A stretch of 64,000 nucleotides of DNA from Cryptomeria japonica. Taxonomy: Eukaryota; Streptophyta; Pinopsida; Cupressales; Cupressaceae. The stretch is from NCBI RefSeq assembly GCF_030272615.1, contig NC_081414.1, positions 338,498,502 through 338,562,501 on the forward strand, given 5' to 3'. Positions within the stretch are counted from its first letter, which is position 1; every line of letters begins with the position of its first letter. Below, one piece after another: positions 1 through 11,425 of this stretch. The translations under genes were made by a program, and so were the position numbers. Below the pieces are notes generated by a model that searched no databases, was not told the DNA's origin, and saw only the letters and a program-made list of their open reading frames with translations.

Positions 1-963
1 AACAACATCCGCTTTCAATGGGATACTAGATGCTAGCAAGCATTCTAGATGCTTAAAGACTATCTCATGAATACACCATTGTTGATCCCACCAGATTCAA
101 GTAGACCTCTATTACTCTGTATTTCAGCAACAAGTACAACATTGGGTGTACTACTGGCACAACATAATGTAGAAGGGAAAGAGTGCATTGTTTACTACAT
201 CTCACGTACATTAGTTGGCTATGAACTCAATTACACACCTATTGAGAGAGGTTGCCTAGCCATAATCTTGGCAACTACTAAACTAAGGCACTATCTATTG
301 ACAGATAAAGTACAACTAGTTACAAAGATTGATCCACTCAAATACTTACTTAGTAAAGAAGCATTGACAGGCCACTTGGCCAAATGGGTGATGATTCTAA
401 GTGAATTTGACATCGAGTATGTGGACCGTAAGGCTATTAAGGGTCAAGTTATTGTAGATCAGTTGGCTGATGCTCCCCTCATAGGTGATCATCCTCTCAT
501 TTCCAATTTTCCAGATGAAGAGATATTCATGATCACAACAGCACAACCATGGAAATCATACTTTGGTGGTTCATACTTTAGGCATGACTCGGGGGTAGTC
601 ATTTTGTTTATCACCCCTCAAGGTGACAACATCCCGAAGTCTTATAGGCTCACATTTCCATGCACAAACAACATAGCTGAATATGAGGCCTTGATCACAG
701 GACTCAGGCTAGCCATACAATGGGAGTTATAAGAAATACAAGTATATGGTGACTCCCAACTGGTCATTCGGAAAGCAAAAGATGAATATCAGACCAAGGA
801 TGACAAACTCATGTCATACAAATAAATGGTGGACAAATTAAAGGCATCATTCACTACTATAACCTTTGAGAAGATACCCAGAGATCAGAATCGAGCTGCT
901 GACGCTATGGCTACCATTGCATCTCTCCTAGATCTTCCATAAAATTCAACATGCTATGAGTTC
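1..963 (+). pseudogene. pol: gypsy pol: RT tail, RNase H and archaeal-type second RNase H
   Basis: Frame 1 is open in the gypsy pol sense from base 1. It begins in the RT tail (FQWD, then LKDYLMNTPLLIPP), passes the RT-linked RNase H (GVLLAQH, ELNYTPIERGCLAII, KWVMILSEFDIEYV) and ends in a second RNase H domain with DSGVVI, TNNIAEYEALITGLRLA and YGDSQLV, the acidic-residue blocks of aRNH. The RT tail and RNase H would process the minus-strand DNA in the particle; aRNH is the extra domain typical of Tat elements. There is no frameshift, but in-frame stops lie at 34, 46, 730, 823 and 940; those at 34 and 46 fit CAG to TAG where the family has Gln. The copy cannot make full protein. Confidence 0.88.
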
Positions 964-2301
964 TTGGTAGAACAACTTTGGATTCCAGCTTATGATATCC
1001 CTGAATTCGAGATGATATGTTGCCTTATCGGTTCCAAATCCCCATGGTATGGTGAGTTCTACACCTATCTCTGCAATCACACACTTCCTCCTAACCAATC
1101 AAATAGCCAATGTAAAACCTTCATTCGCCAAACTTCTCGATATACCATTATTGTTGAAACTTTATACCGACGCAGTCTTGATGGTACTCTCCTTAGATGT
1201 GTGGAATAGGATGAGATAACAAAGGCCTTGGAAGAGGTACATGAAGGAATTTGTGGAACTCATGCAAGCAGTCCGTCACTAGCCAAGAAACTCCTGCACA
1301 ATGGATACTATTGGCTATCGATGGAAAAAGACTCCTACTACTTTGTCAGAAAGTGTAAGAAATGCCAAGTTCATGGAGACCTGATACATGCACCAGCACA
1401 AGAATTGCAACCAATCACAACACCATGGCCTTTTTGTCAATGGGGCCTTGACCTTGTGGGTAAAATCTATCCATCTTCATCCAACGGCCACAAATTTACC
1501 ATTACCGCTACCGAATACTTCACAAAGTGGATCGAAGTTGTTCCACTTACCCAAGTCACTGGCAAGCAGATTGCCTCATTCATCCTCAATTACTTCATCT
1601 GCCGGTATGGTGTACCCAAGTCCATCATCACAGATAATAGTCTTCCATTAAAAAATCAGGATGTCCATGAACTCTGTGAGAATTTTCACATCCAACACCA
1701 TTTTTCAACTCCCTATTACCCACAAGGCAATGGTTAGGCCGAAGCATCAAACAAGAACATATTAAGAATCCTCAAGAAGACAATCAATGATGCCGGTCAT
1801 GATTGGCACATTCAAATGAATCCAGCACTATGGGCATACCGCACTAGCATTTGAACCCCTATAGGCGCAACTCCCTACTCATTGGTCTATGGAGCAGAAG
1901 CTATCTTACCTATGGAAGTTGAAATACCATCACTACGGGTTTCCTTGCATAATCTCATTCATGATGAAGCATACTAAGTATCACGTCTTCAGGACTTAGA
2001 GCTACTTGATGAGAAGCAACAAGCTACATACAATCACCTCAAAGCCTATCAACAACGCATGAGCAGAAGTTATAATCATTGGGTTAGACCTCGTATATTT
2101 AAGGTAGGTGATCTTGCTCTTCGAGAAAATCCTCGTAACCAACCCAACCGTGAACATCAGGGAAAGTTTGAATCAAACTGGTTGGGTCCATATGTTATTA
2201 CTAATGTATTTGGGTCTGGGGCATACCAGTTGGCTACTTTAGAAGGAGAACCTCTAGCACATCCGATCAACAACATGTACCTTAAACGATTGTATACATA
2301 A
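964..2301 (+). pseudogene. int: gypsy pol: integrase
   Basis: This continues the same frame as the RNase H part. The zinc-binding H2C2 head is visible (HEGICGTHASS, then CKKCQ). The catalytic core follows, with the first Asp in QWGLDLVG, the second in IITDN and the Glu in the PYYPQGNG-stop-AEASNK block. The C-terminal part has the gypsy GPY-like module (WLGPYVITNVFGSGAYQL) and ends LKRLYT before a TAA at 2,299. No chromodomain is seen. In-frame stops at 1,207, 1,735, 1,852 and 1,975 inactivate it; 1,735 (Gln expected before AEA) and 1,852 (Arg expected before TP) look like deaminated CAG and CGA. The catalytic triad itself is still readable. Confidence 0.9.
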
Positions 2302-2716
2302 GTTGTATAAAGCATCAGGCTCCCATGCATATCGGCAAAAACACCAAAAACATTTTGATAAATGACCTGAAGAAAATACAAAAACATCAAAATAGTAAAG
2401 AAAAATCATGCATCCAAATGGTGAACAACCACTCTGATGGCACCTTGGGTAAGTACAATGGTGAAAACCTGGCAAACAGGCACCACTCGTAAAGGCTATG
2501 GCTCCATTGTTTTTCAGACTTGTTGCGATCACGTTCATTGCATCCACTCATCCATTCGTCCAAACCATGGCTGGTTATTGATCTGCAATCCAGGATAGTA
2601 CTTCGTGCGTCTGACATCCCGCTTTTTCATAGTCATGTCTAAATTGGGGGCAATACCCTTAATCTAGTTTGATGGAAGTGGATAGTACACTGTTTTGTGA
2701 TTCACTGAGTTCTACA

Positions 2717-2878
2717 TTGAAAACTATCTCACAAAATCCAAAAACATTCAAAATTGTCTCTCAAAATCCAAAAACATTGAAAAACTATCTCACAAAATCC
2801 AAAAACATTCAAAACTGTCTCAGAAAATACAAAAACATTCAAAACTATCTCACAAAATCCAAAAATATCAGAAAACAT
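2717..2878 (+). repeat. tandem array, about 30-bp unit, five copies
   Basis: A unit like ctatctcacaaaatccaaaa followed by acattcaaaa recurs five times with single-base changes (ctatctc/ttgtctc, aaatcc/aaatac). The array lies in the gypsy 3' region, where tandem arrays are common in Tat elements. Confidence 0.85.
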
Positions 2879-4019
2879 CAAATCAATCAAAAATATGGCA
2901 CCACCCTATACATACGTTTTTCAAAGCAGATACCAAGCAAAACATTACGAAAAACTCCAATGATGACCACTTATCCAATCAACCAAACAATCAACATCAA
3001 ACATGCAAACTATCTTAACAAGGATACATCCTTCCTTACCAAGAAACAAAGACAAGATGACATTTTTCTTTGACAAGAAAATTCTATTTAAGCTATCAAA
3101 TACTTGGTTGATTTGTGGGTTATTTATTCATATACTAGGTTCCTAAAACATTGTTTGTGTATCTTCTGTGAACTGTTCCAATGAAGTACTGGGGCATGTC
3201 CTAATGGTGTCTACGTGAGAAGTTCACTAAGCTACGCGATCATAGGCAAAATACAATCATAGATCACTACGTCTTTCTGACTACAGCATATACCTCGACC
3301 ATATGAGCATAAACCATTATCAAGGGTCCATATTCTTTATTTTTTATATATATGTTGTTTGCCTACAGGTACAATGCTCCATCATTTGGTTCCTACTGCC
3401 TCATCCAAACTCGATGATGGTTTATCTCTAATTACGGTATGAACTTGTCTCAGGATATGATCGGCGAAAGATCAAGGAGGACGTTCCAAGTCATGCATGA
3501 AAGGAGATAATCCTTATCTATTCTGCAAGCAATATGCAGGTCAACTTGATCCATTATATCAAGTTGCTTGTATTAACTTGCTATATCAAAATCCATGTAA
3601 GGAATACTCGAGTCATCTTGAATCATTATGTCAAGTTGCTTATATTTTCTTACAATATTTAAAGCTCAATGATGAAAATAAAGCACTATGGATCATCATT
3701 CCATCTCATCTGTATATATTACATTTCATCCATCCATACATTCATAAATAGTTGCATATCATTCATACATAGTAATGACAATTGGTACATACTCTATTTT
3801 CCTCTTCTTCCATAGGAATGAGTCATAGGTCCTCAATTTCTTCTATCTAACATCGAACCCCCCACCGTCCCCATCTCAATAATCAACATCGCATACCCTA
3901 TATCATGTCCCAATCAACCCAATCAAGCCACATTCATCACCATCCATCTCTAAATAGGAGGGGTTGTGTTTCCTATCCTAAGTCATCATATAAGCCAAGC
4001 AAGTTACTCTGTCTGCACA

Positions 4020-4345
4020 GACACATCAACTCACACACACCTAGACTATCAACAGATACTCTGATCAAGTATCTTCGGGTCTCAACAGGTAATTGATCAT
4101 GGTAATCCTAGACTACATCAGGCATTTATCATAATGACCTAGTCTCAACGGGGCTGCTATGATTCACCACAACCATCCATCCCATGCACACACTATCAAT
4201 TGATCAACCAATTAAACACAATCACAACGGACAATTACATCAATTGTCTAAGTCTCAACGAGTATTTTGCTTCATATACCTTGACTTCATTGGGCAATTA
4301 CATCAATTGTCTAAGTCACATCAGGTCACTTTGATTCACTTACTC
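4020..4345 (+). repeat. degenerate short repeats (caattgtctaagtctcaacg type)
   Basis: Phrases such as gtctcaacggg, catcaattgtctaagtc, gactacatcagg and ttgacttcattggg recur several times at irregular spacing of about 45-70 bp. The array is badly degenerate and its unit length is not fixed by eye. Confidence 0.5.
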
Positions 4346-4759
4346 AGACTTTATCCTGTCCAAACAACGAACTGACATCATCTATCATGCTTTGACTCGA
4401 CCGATGCAATTAAATGAATTGCACCAGATTGTCCAACCAATTTTGATCAATTGTTTAACATCAATCCAAACCACACACTACATCTGCTCTGTATCTCTTG
4501 CATGACCTCAAGGTACTCGTTGGCTTGTTGTTTCTCCATTTCACTCCATTTTCTCCCATTCTTTCCCCGTTATTGCTAACTTCTTCTCTTCTACCACCCT
4601 GCCAATTTTCACTCTTTTTCAAGAGATCGCCCGATTTTTCAAAAAAAATTGGCCCATCTCTTGATGGGGCATACCACCCACTAAATTAACATTTTTTGGG
4701 GGCATTTCTTCACACCTATTTCTCTTTCTTTGAAACAACACGATAAACCGCACTGTCTC

Positions 4760-4772
4760 AAAGAGGGGCAAA
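4760..4772 (+). promoter_or_regulatory. polypurine tract of the gypsy element
   Basis: The purine-rich string aaagaggggcaaa sits immediately before a TG that begins an LTR. This is the expected plus-strand primer position. Confidence 0.75.
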
Positions 4773-5237
4773 TGTAGTCACATAAATCTGTCCATTTTAA
4801 TTAAATGAATATTTCGTATTTATTTGATTAAAAATCCACTAGCCATAAGTTAATTAAATTAATATTTAATTAATTCATCTTCAAACACTCTCCTATTAAT
4901 TAAATAAATTATCCAATTTATTTTAATTCATTCATTCAACCAAATTCACAGTCAATTAAATGAATAAATCTTATTTATTCAATTTAATCCCCTTTCCTCT
5001 TTTAAATAAATTAAATAAAACATTTATTTAAATCATAAATCCTCCCACTTGCATTTTCCTACAAATGCAAGTTGCAACCACAAGTTGAAATAAATTAATT
5101 TGATTTTAATTAAAATCCTATTTTCCCTCACCCACCAAATCCACTTGCACTCTTAAAGCCCCTTCTAGATTCTTCTAAACCCTTCCTAATTAACCTAATC
5201 CATCCCCTAATTATTGTCATATTCCTAAGCAACTTGG
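4773..5237 (+). repeat. gypsy 3' LTR, 5' part
   Basis: The LTR starts TGTAGTCACA directly after the polypurine tract and is rich in TTAATTAA-type words. It has the same head style (TGTAG-CAC) as the solo LTR at 56,772-57,836, so the two probably belong to related families. The LTR does not reach a CA end: at about 5,238 the sequence turns into an inverted copy of its own head. Confidence 0.7.
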
Positions 5238-5541
5238 AGTCACTTGTGGTTGTAGGAAAATGCAAGTGGGAGGATTTATGATTTAAATAAATGTTTTATT
5301 CAATTTAGTTGAAAGAGAAAAGGGGATTAAATTGAATAAATAAGATTTATTCATTTAATTGACTGTGAATTTGGTCGAATGAATGAATTAAAATAAATTG
5401 AATAATTTATTTAATTAATAGGAGAGTGTTTGAAGATGAATTAATTAAATATTAATTTAATTAACTGATGGCTAGTGAATTTTTAATCAGATAAATATGA
5501 AATATTCATTTAATTAAAATGGACAGATTTATGTGACTACA
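5238..5541 (-). repeat. inverted LTR head fragment
   Basis: This is the minus-strand copy of the gypsy LTR start, ending at its TG terminus at 5,541. Nothing of the matching gypsy internal region follows on the right: element D begins directly at 5,542. The piece was therefore produced by rearrangement rather than by ordinary insertion. Confidence 0.7.
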
Positions 5542-5573
5542 AAAACCAATCAATAAAGTATCAATTGCCAACA
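5542..5573 (-). repeat. LTR stub of element D
   Basis: The minus strand from 5,573 begins TGTTGGCAA, the LTR start used by elements B and C (TGTTGGCAT), and stops after 32 bases. Confidence 0.6.
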
Positions 5574-5587
5574 ATCTCCCCTTTTGG
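5574..5587 (-). promoter_or_regulatory. polypurine tract of element D
   Basis: On the minus strand ccaaaaggggagat immediately precedes the LTR start TGTTGG. The same tract occurs in element C at 12,895-12,908. Confidence 0.7.
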
Positions 5588-5836
5588 CATTGATGGCAAC
5601 ACTCATGTGAAAAATGGTCACAACTATCAATTTCATCCTGCCCTTCTCCCCTTGAGTTGAATATGCAAAATGCTCCAATACTCCAAAATTCCAAAAACTC
5701 TATAACTCCCCCTAATGTATGGAACCCTTCATTCATTTTCACATGTATACTACTCCCCCTTTGACATCAATGCCCAAAAATTGTAAAAAGAATGTCAAAT
5801 AATAATAATTGTACACTAAATATCTCCAAAAATGTC

Positions 5837-7090
5837 TTACTGGAGCTTGGCCAATTTCAAGATTTCTGGGTAAGCTTTCTCTAGTAACTCCACATAAGTA
5901 TCCCAACCAGTTTTGAATGTGCTGGAGATAGATACAAGTCCACTCAATAAATATGCAAGCGATTCTTTCTCATTAACTTCTATCGGTGTGGGCTTACCAA
6001 GCATATCCATGCATTCCCTCTTATGTACACCAAGTGAATCCAATCTTGGACTCACTAAACCTGTAAGACTTCTACATCTCTAAATGATCTTATCTCTTTC
6101 CTTTTCAAGAGAAGAAATTTGATTCTCCAAGGTCAAAATTTGTCCATCAATAGATATGGTTAGTGAAGTTAGTCCATCAAAAGAGTTAGCAATACTAGCA
6201 ATTTTGTCTTGTACTTCTTTTATCTTTTCACCTACTTTTGTTGTAAGAATCTATGTATTGCAACATACCATGTATATATTAGTACCTTGTTTGAAATAAT
6301 TTTTTATCAAAATTAACTTCTCCTCAATCTTTTTCTTCTCTCTATCAATGATCTGATCAAAAGTGGCTCTCTTAGCCAAAGTGAATTTTCAAGTGCTAGT
6401 CGGTTAGAGATCCGTTGTAATGATTGAAAATCTTTAGAGATGTGTTTTGTTATTATCTTAAGCTTGTCGGAAGGGCTCGCTTCAATCTCAATCTTACGTT
6501 CTGAGACCAATCTATGCAAAAAAGTTATGGATTGATCTATAATCCCTTTGTCTTTGTTTTCCTCCTTCATTGACTTCTGAGTAGCCACCATCATTAGTTC
6601 TATGGGACTCATCTTTGTGATGTTTTTCTTTTCTGCTAGAGATGTGTCAATTGTCAATAATGATGTGCCAGCAATTGGTTCCCTACCGGATTCCCCTATT
6701 TTCTCTAGTGATTTAACTTTTATTACCTCCTCACTTGCACCGGTGGCTTCGCCACTTGGTGCAGTCTGTGCAATTGCCAGTTCCTCTATAGGAACTATAT
6801 CCTCAACCTGTACATTATTATCTAAAGGACAAGTGTCCTTAATGTTAGTATCATGTACAATGTTCTCTGTATTAACCAGTGTCCCTGTATTTTTCTATAC
6901 ATTTTTGTTAACCGGTGGCTCAATTTCCACTATCTTGATATTCTTCAAAATTGAGGGTGGAGTACCCATAATTCCTTTACCTTTCCCTTCAACTAGTGTA
7001 TCTATAGTATTATTCTTTGTCTCTAGTGAAGTGAAGAATCCTCTATGCTCTCCCAAAAAATTTATCAAACCCTTCTGTGTTTCCTTTATT
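5837..7090 (-). pseudogene. C-terminal part of the unknown second ORF in element D
   Basis: Two readable segments in different frames remain: 6,657-6,313 (includes MSPIELMMVATQKSMKEEN and ITKHISKDFQSLQRI) and 6,055-5,837 (includes PTPIEVNEKESLAYLLSGL), ending at a TAG. The SPIEL block resembles SPIDL in the second ORF of elements B and C, followed in all three by a helical, charged C-terminal part. I recognise no catalytic domain. Stops and at least one frameshift break it. The function is unknown; a structural or packaging role in the retroelement is only a guess. Confidence 0.5.
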
Positions 7091-7110
7091 ATCTATTGTT
7101 GGGTCTAACA

Positions 7111-8022
7111 TGCAACGTATAAATGAACTTAAATAGAAATTAGCAAAGTCATTTTCTATGAAGGATTTGGGTACAGCTAAGAAAATCCTTGGTATGAGGA
7201 TTTCATTGGATAGGAAAAATAGAACATTAACTTTTTCCCAAAGTGAGTATATAAAGAATGTGTTGAAAATATTTAACATGCAGAATGTAAAAGCAATTAG
7301 TACATATTTGGCTACTCATTTCAAATTGACTAGGGAGATGTGTCCAAAGGCATAGGAAGAGGTAAACAAAATGTTTGACATTATGTATTCTTCAGTAGTT
7401 GGCAGTTTGATGTATGCAATGGTATGCACACGACTAGATATTGCACATGTAGTGGGATTTGTGAGCAGGTATATGATCAATTCGAGAATGGAACATTGGA
7501 ATGTTGTCGAATGGATTCTTAGGTATTTGAGAGGTACTACTACCAAGGCATTATGTTTCAGAGGATAAAACTCTCCTCTACAAGGATATGTTGACTTTGA
7601 TCTGGAAAGTGATATTGATACAAGGAGTACTACAGGGTATGTCTTTACAATAGGGGGAATTGCAGCTAGTTTGATTTCAAGACTGCAAAAGGTTGTTGCA
7701 CTTTCAACCATTGAAGTATGTGGCTGCTACTAAAGCTAGCAAGGAGATGATTTGGTTACAACATTTTCAAGAGGAATTGGGCAAGACGCAGGATGATAGC
7801 CCATTGTACACTAATAGCCAGAGTTCCATTCATCTGACAAATAATTTTCCTTTTCATTTGAGGACGAAACACATTCAGGTAGGGTACCACTTCATACGAT
7901 CCATTTTGGAGGATGGCTAGTTACAACTTGAAAAGATTCACACAAGTGACAATCCTACAGATATGAACTCACCAAGGTAGTCAGTTGATTTCCTCATTAA
8001 TTTCTATTGGCCTTCTTGACTT
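7111..8022 (+). pseudogene. pol: copia pol: RT end and RNase H
   Basis: The text starts in the RT C-terminal region with SFSMKDLGTAKKILGMRI, continues through SQSEYIKNVLKIFNMQNVK and LMYAMVCTRLDIAHVVGFVS, and enters RNase H (GYVDFDLESDIDTRSTTGYV, then ALSTIE). It resembles Tnt1-type copia sequences. Stops fall after CPKA and CFRG, and a frameshift near 7,714 moves RNase H into the frame reading AATKASKEMIWLQHFQEELG and HLRTKHIQVGYHFIR. The end of the domain (DNPTDM) is recognisable near 7,950-7,970. The copy is inactive. It would normally copy RNA into DNA and degrade the RNA strand. Confidence 0.88.
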
Positions 8023-8106
8023 AAAATCATGGAATTAGGGAACAATAGAGTCAAGGTGTTTTATCCAGTGGGAGTTGCAAGTGTAGCAGTATCATCCAAG
8101 GTCCGT

Positions 8107-8121
8107 CTCCAAGTAGGAGAT
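8107..8121 (+). promoter_or_regulatory. copia polypurine tract
   Basis: The string tccaagtaggagat lies immediately before the LTR start TGTTGG, in the usual copia position; one purine has mutated to t. Confidence 0.65.
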
Positions 8122-8499
8122 TGTTGGTATGTGGCAATTGATCATGCAAGTACTATACGCTTGTAATGTATCATTTACAGGGTTTGGGTTTGATTTGGTG
8201 TTTTTTTGTTGAAAAAAATGACAGTTGGAAAAAGCGCTAAAAAGATGACTTTGTAGGTTGCCCTAAAAATTGCATGTTATAAGCGGCTGGAAAGAAAAGG
8301 GCATTGTTATGGTGTTGTATATTTTTTTACTAGATAATAAGAAAACATTGGACAGGTGTGTTCTGTGGATGTAGTCCATCTTGGGTGAACCACGTTAAAT
8401 CTTGGTGTTATTTGTGTTGTGTATGATTCTTCATTTTTGTGTATTCGAATTTGCATATAATTAATTCATATTTTCTCTGGATTTGTCCAAACCCCAACA
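8122..8499 (+). repeat. copia 3' LTR (378 bp)
   Basis: It starts TGTTGGTATGTGG and ends CCCCAACA, giving the short inverted TGTTGG/CCAACA ends of copia LTRs. It follows a polypurine tract and the RNase H region. No 5' partner is in the window, so no TSD can be tested. Confidence 0.75.
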
Positions 8500-9956
8500 A
8501 CAACAAGAAATTAGTTCTCAATTTTTTTATGTCATGATTAGATGTGCATGTCCCCAATCATATTTGTTGAGTGATTGTGAGTGAATGTGTTTGTACCCAA
8601 TCATAATTGTTGGTTGTTTTTTATTAGGTGTGTTTATATCCAATCACATTTATTGAGTGATTATGGTTGGAAGTTTTCTCCTCAATCATAATTGTTGTAA
8701 GTAGATGTGTGTGTCTCTATTCATAATTTTGATGTTGGATGCATGTGTTTGTTCTCATCCAAATTTATTGTATGACTTTGGATGGAAGTGTGTGTCCCTA
8801 TCCTTGGATAATTTTTTTGTAAGGTTAATCCTACTAAAGAAGCATAGCAAGGCAAGTTCCACTATTGTTTGTCAAGAGTAGATTTGTATTTCCTTACTCA
8901 TATTATGTTGTTGATGAAGTAATAAATATGGTAATCAGGTATTGTTTGTCCATCTATCCCCATTTATATAATAATGTAATATGATGGGTGCTAGGAATAT
9001 TACATCATTATGTTTGTAATAGTTCGTTAAAATTTATTATTGTATGTTTTTTGTTTATATTATGAATTATTAAAACAACTCAAATATTTAAAAGAGTGGT
9101 TGTAGGAGGTAGACTAATTTTTCTATAATATAGGAGATGAACCTCTTATTATCCTGAAAGCATTTCTTTATTTAGAGTGGATGAGTTGTCAAAATGGATC
9201 TATGTCTATCATTACGTCCGTACGAGTGCAAGATGATAGAACGAGTTTTCATTTGTTCACCATTTTTCGCCTGTTTTCAACTAATTTCCCTGCAATAAAG
9301 TGAAATTGTAGATGTCCCTTACGCTCATAAAATGTTGATAAAATGTTGCAAGGAATGCATCCAAGTAGTCCCACCCCCCAATATACTATTTGAAGTGCGG
9401 TAAGTTGGAGTCTCGAGTCTCTACATGTAAGTCTTTTAGTACTTAAATACTAACCATTTTTGTTTACAACTAATTATTAACAAAATTGAAGTCTTTTCAA
9501 CCAATTTTTATCTTTATGGTATGATATTTGATATTATTTCAATTGCCAATTTTATTTATTTATAATTAATTAACAAAACTAGTCATTAAGGTAATGCTAT
9601 CACAAATTATAATAGATAATAATATTATTCATATTAATAGTATATTATTTTTTAATTATTTATATAATAATTATATGTTATAATATAATAATTGAGATAA
9701 TATATTATATAATTTTTTAAGTTCAAAAAGTTAATTATTAATTATTATTGTAATCAAATATTTTTCTTTTTATATAATATTATAAATTATTATACATATT
9801 ATATAATATATTATAAAAGATATTATATATTAACATTATTTAAAATATGATCTGGAAGTGGAATGTGAGAAAAAATGAGCGAAAAAATGTAGAAGTAGGG
9901 TTGGGGCGATGATGCCCTCTATGATCCTTGTCCTTCATCAGATCCTCACGGTGCAT
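8500..9956. other. AT-rich spacer without a gene
   Basis: I see no supported gene here. It contains a degenerate tandem array (about 8,541-8,800), an unassigned stretch (8,800-9,450) and an extremely AT-rich tract (about 9,480-9,850) made of taatatattata-type words. Confidence 0.6.
8541..8800 (+). repeat. degenerate tandem repeat, about 43-45 bp unit
   Basis: Words of the form atgtgtNtgtNcccaatcat, then aattgttgagtgattNtggNtgga, recur about six times with many substitutions. Typical starts are at about 8,541, 8,584, 8,627, 8,669 and 8,705. Confidence 0.65.
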
Positions 9957-11425
9957 AGAGTAGTCATATTCTGATGCAGAGGTCGGTAGCAGTACGGTGA
10001 TAAACCCACACACACACCTTTGGTCTTCTTTTTTCGATTATGATTGACACCTCAACTATGAAATCAACTTCTCACCACAAACCGGGTTGACACACACTCC
10101 TGCCCACTTCCTAAGACATATCAAGGTCTTCCACAATGCTTACTTGAAACACAAGACAAGTATTGGTTTTTTGAGAACTAGACAAGCCCACCGATATAGG
10201 TCTACTGAAACAGGTTTCACAGTTTTACTGGTACAGATTTCATAGGCTTACCAGTTAGCAACCCTATTTCATTGTCTTTTGGAACTTCTCTCCAAATGAC
10301 ACCAAACTACACTTTAACCAAATTTAGGTTTCAGACACCCTTTTGGGACCACTATCAGATTCGAAAGGATTGGATTTCCACCCTATTCCTGCACTTTTCA
10401 ACACCTACTTGGTTACGAGCCTAATTGATCAAATTAGACTGGTCTCACAAAAGAGGTATGGAGAATGGGATCACAGAAAGGTTCCAACTTTTTAGGAAGT
10501 TTCTCCCATGTTCAAATACCCAGTTTCATCACTTCAACTCAACATTTCATCATTGTTCATTATCTACTCAAAGAAACTCATCTAATCTAATCTAATCCCT
10601 CAACCGGTTTAGACTAGGGATTGGTGGTACTGTACCAACCAACTCCTTTGACCTCGCCCCTCTAGGATATCAAAATATACATCCCTGAGTAGCATTCTAC
10701 CCATGGCCATGATATCCCAATGAGTAGACTGCAAGTTAGGGTCTTACTTGCATTATAACCCTTGAAAATAGAGGGTTTCAACCTGCAGAAAATAAACGTT
10801 TGTAATTTCCACTAGACTTTACTTTGAGAGGTCAGACCTGGTGCATTGGAAGGGTGTTCCAGAGTTACTCCTAACTAGATCAAAACTTCATCAGGAATTA
10901 TCACACTCTATACGAATCGTACGGCAAAATCTTTGTATGGCGAAATCAAATTTGTCTTATTTACTTTCTCCACCAAACTTTACAAAACCTTCAATATCCT
11001 TCCTATGGTTGTCCACATATATATAAACCTCTTGCAATGTCCATAACCAAATTTTGAGTAGTTAGGACCGTTGGAGAAGTAGTTGTCATCCTACTGACAA
11101 CTTTGAAAAGTTGCTTGACAATAAATGTGACATTTTGCAATTTTGCAATTTTAGAACAACACCAATTATTAACTACCTAGACCTTATGGAAACACAACCA
11201 ATGTCATTATTTACTCAAAAAACTAAGACAACATCCTAGACATAATAACTTTGACAAAATCCAAATTCCAAGCCTTCATGGCCTAATAGACCTCTAGGTT
11301 TATATGCTCACCTAACAGATTATTGACCATACAAAATAGGCATTCAGTTACATCAAGGTTGATAATTGATCCAACCCACAATTACAACATAAATGAACTT
11401 GTAGACAACACCATGTGCTTCAAGA
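9957..11425 (-). repeat. X1: repeat X, inverted copy
   Basis: The whole stretch is the diverged reverse complement of 40,144-41,555 plus 49,732-49,773. For example, tcatcaggaattatcacact here matches the minus strand near 40,672, and the end gataaaccc matches gggtttatc at 49,741. It carries no recognised protein. Read on the minus strand it has a TATA-like stretch (tatatatatgtgg) and several accggt-type words. It may be part of an LTR or an untranslated retroelement region, but I found no primer site or polypurine tract to prove that. Confidence 0.8.

Larger units (their letters stand above)
2302..4759 (+). other. long non-coding 3' region of the gypsy element
   Basis: No convincing coding frame is found between the integrase stop and the polypurine tract; the short ORFs here have low complexity or no recognisable content. 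Tat-lineage elements often have such a region between integrase and LTR. It holds a 30-bp tandem array near 2.7-2.9 kb and degenerate repeats near 4.0-4.35 kb. Confidence 0.6.
1..5237 (+). mobile_element. Ty3/gypsy (Tat-like) LTR retrotransposon, 3' half
   Basis: The window opens inside the pol gene of a gypsy element and runs through integrase, a 2.5 kb non-coding 3' region, a polypurine tract and the start of the 3' LTR. The RNase H, second (archaeal-type) RNase H, integrase order and the long 3' region are characteristic of the plant Tat lineage (Ogre/Retand/TatII relatives). The 5' LTR, gag and most of RT lie left of the window. The LTR is cut where an inverted copy begins near 5,238. Confidence 0.85.
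4773..5541. repeat. LTR-head palindrome (inverted repeat, about 300-bp arms)
   Basis: The left arm 4,773-about 5,085 and the right arm about 5,238-5,541 are reverse complements with few differences. The outer ends are tgtagtcacataaatctgtc and its exact complement. The left arm has a small extra segment near 5,062-5,075. The spacer is about 150 bp. The structure would fold back strongly. Confidence 0.85.
5542..7105 (-). mobile_element. element D: 3' fragment of a two-ORF LTR element related to B and C
   Basis: Read on the minus strand, a decayed coding region (to 5,837) is followed by a 3' region with gggggagta strings, a polypurine tract and the first 32 bases of an LTR (TGTTGGCAATTG) before truncation at the palindrome. 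The 3' layout matches element C, including gttgccatcaatgccaaaag just before the tract. The upstream side ends near 7,105 against a copia fragment on the opposite strand. Confidence 0.65.
7106..8499 (+). mobile_element. Ty1/copia element, 3' end
   Basis: A copia pol C-terminus, polypurine tract and 3' LTR are present in order. The 5' part is missing; the fragment begins abruptly near 7,106 beside element D. Confidence 0.85.

Noticed and set aside
1-2301. Endogenous pararetrovirus (caulimovirid) origin for the RT/RNase H text
   Set aside because: An integrase with zinc head and D-D-E core follows in the same frame, and an LTR follows a polypurine tract; this is a gypsy element.
2717-2878. CRISPR-like array
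   Set aside because: Units are contiguous, imperfect tandem copies without spacers, in plant DNA.
9480-9850. Extreme AT-rich tract as a matrix attachment region or origin
   Set aside because: Composition is suggestive but no specific motif supports the call.
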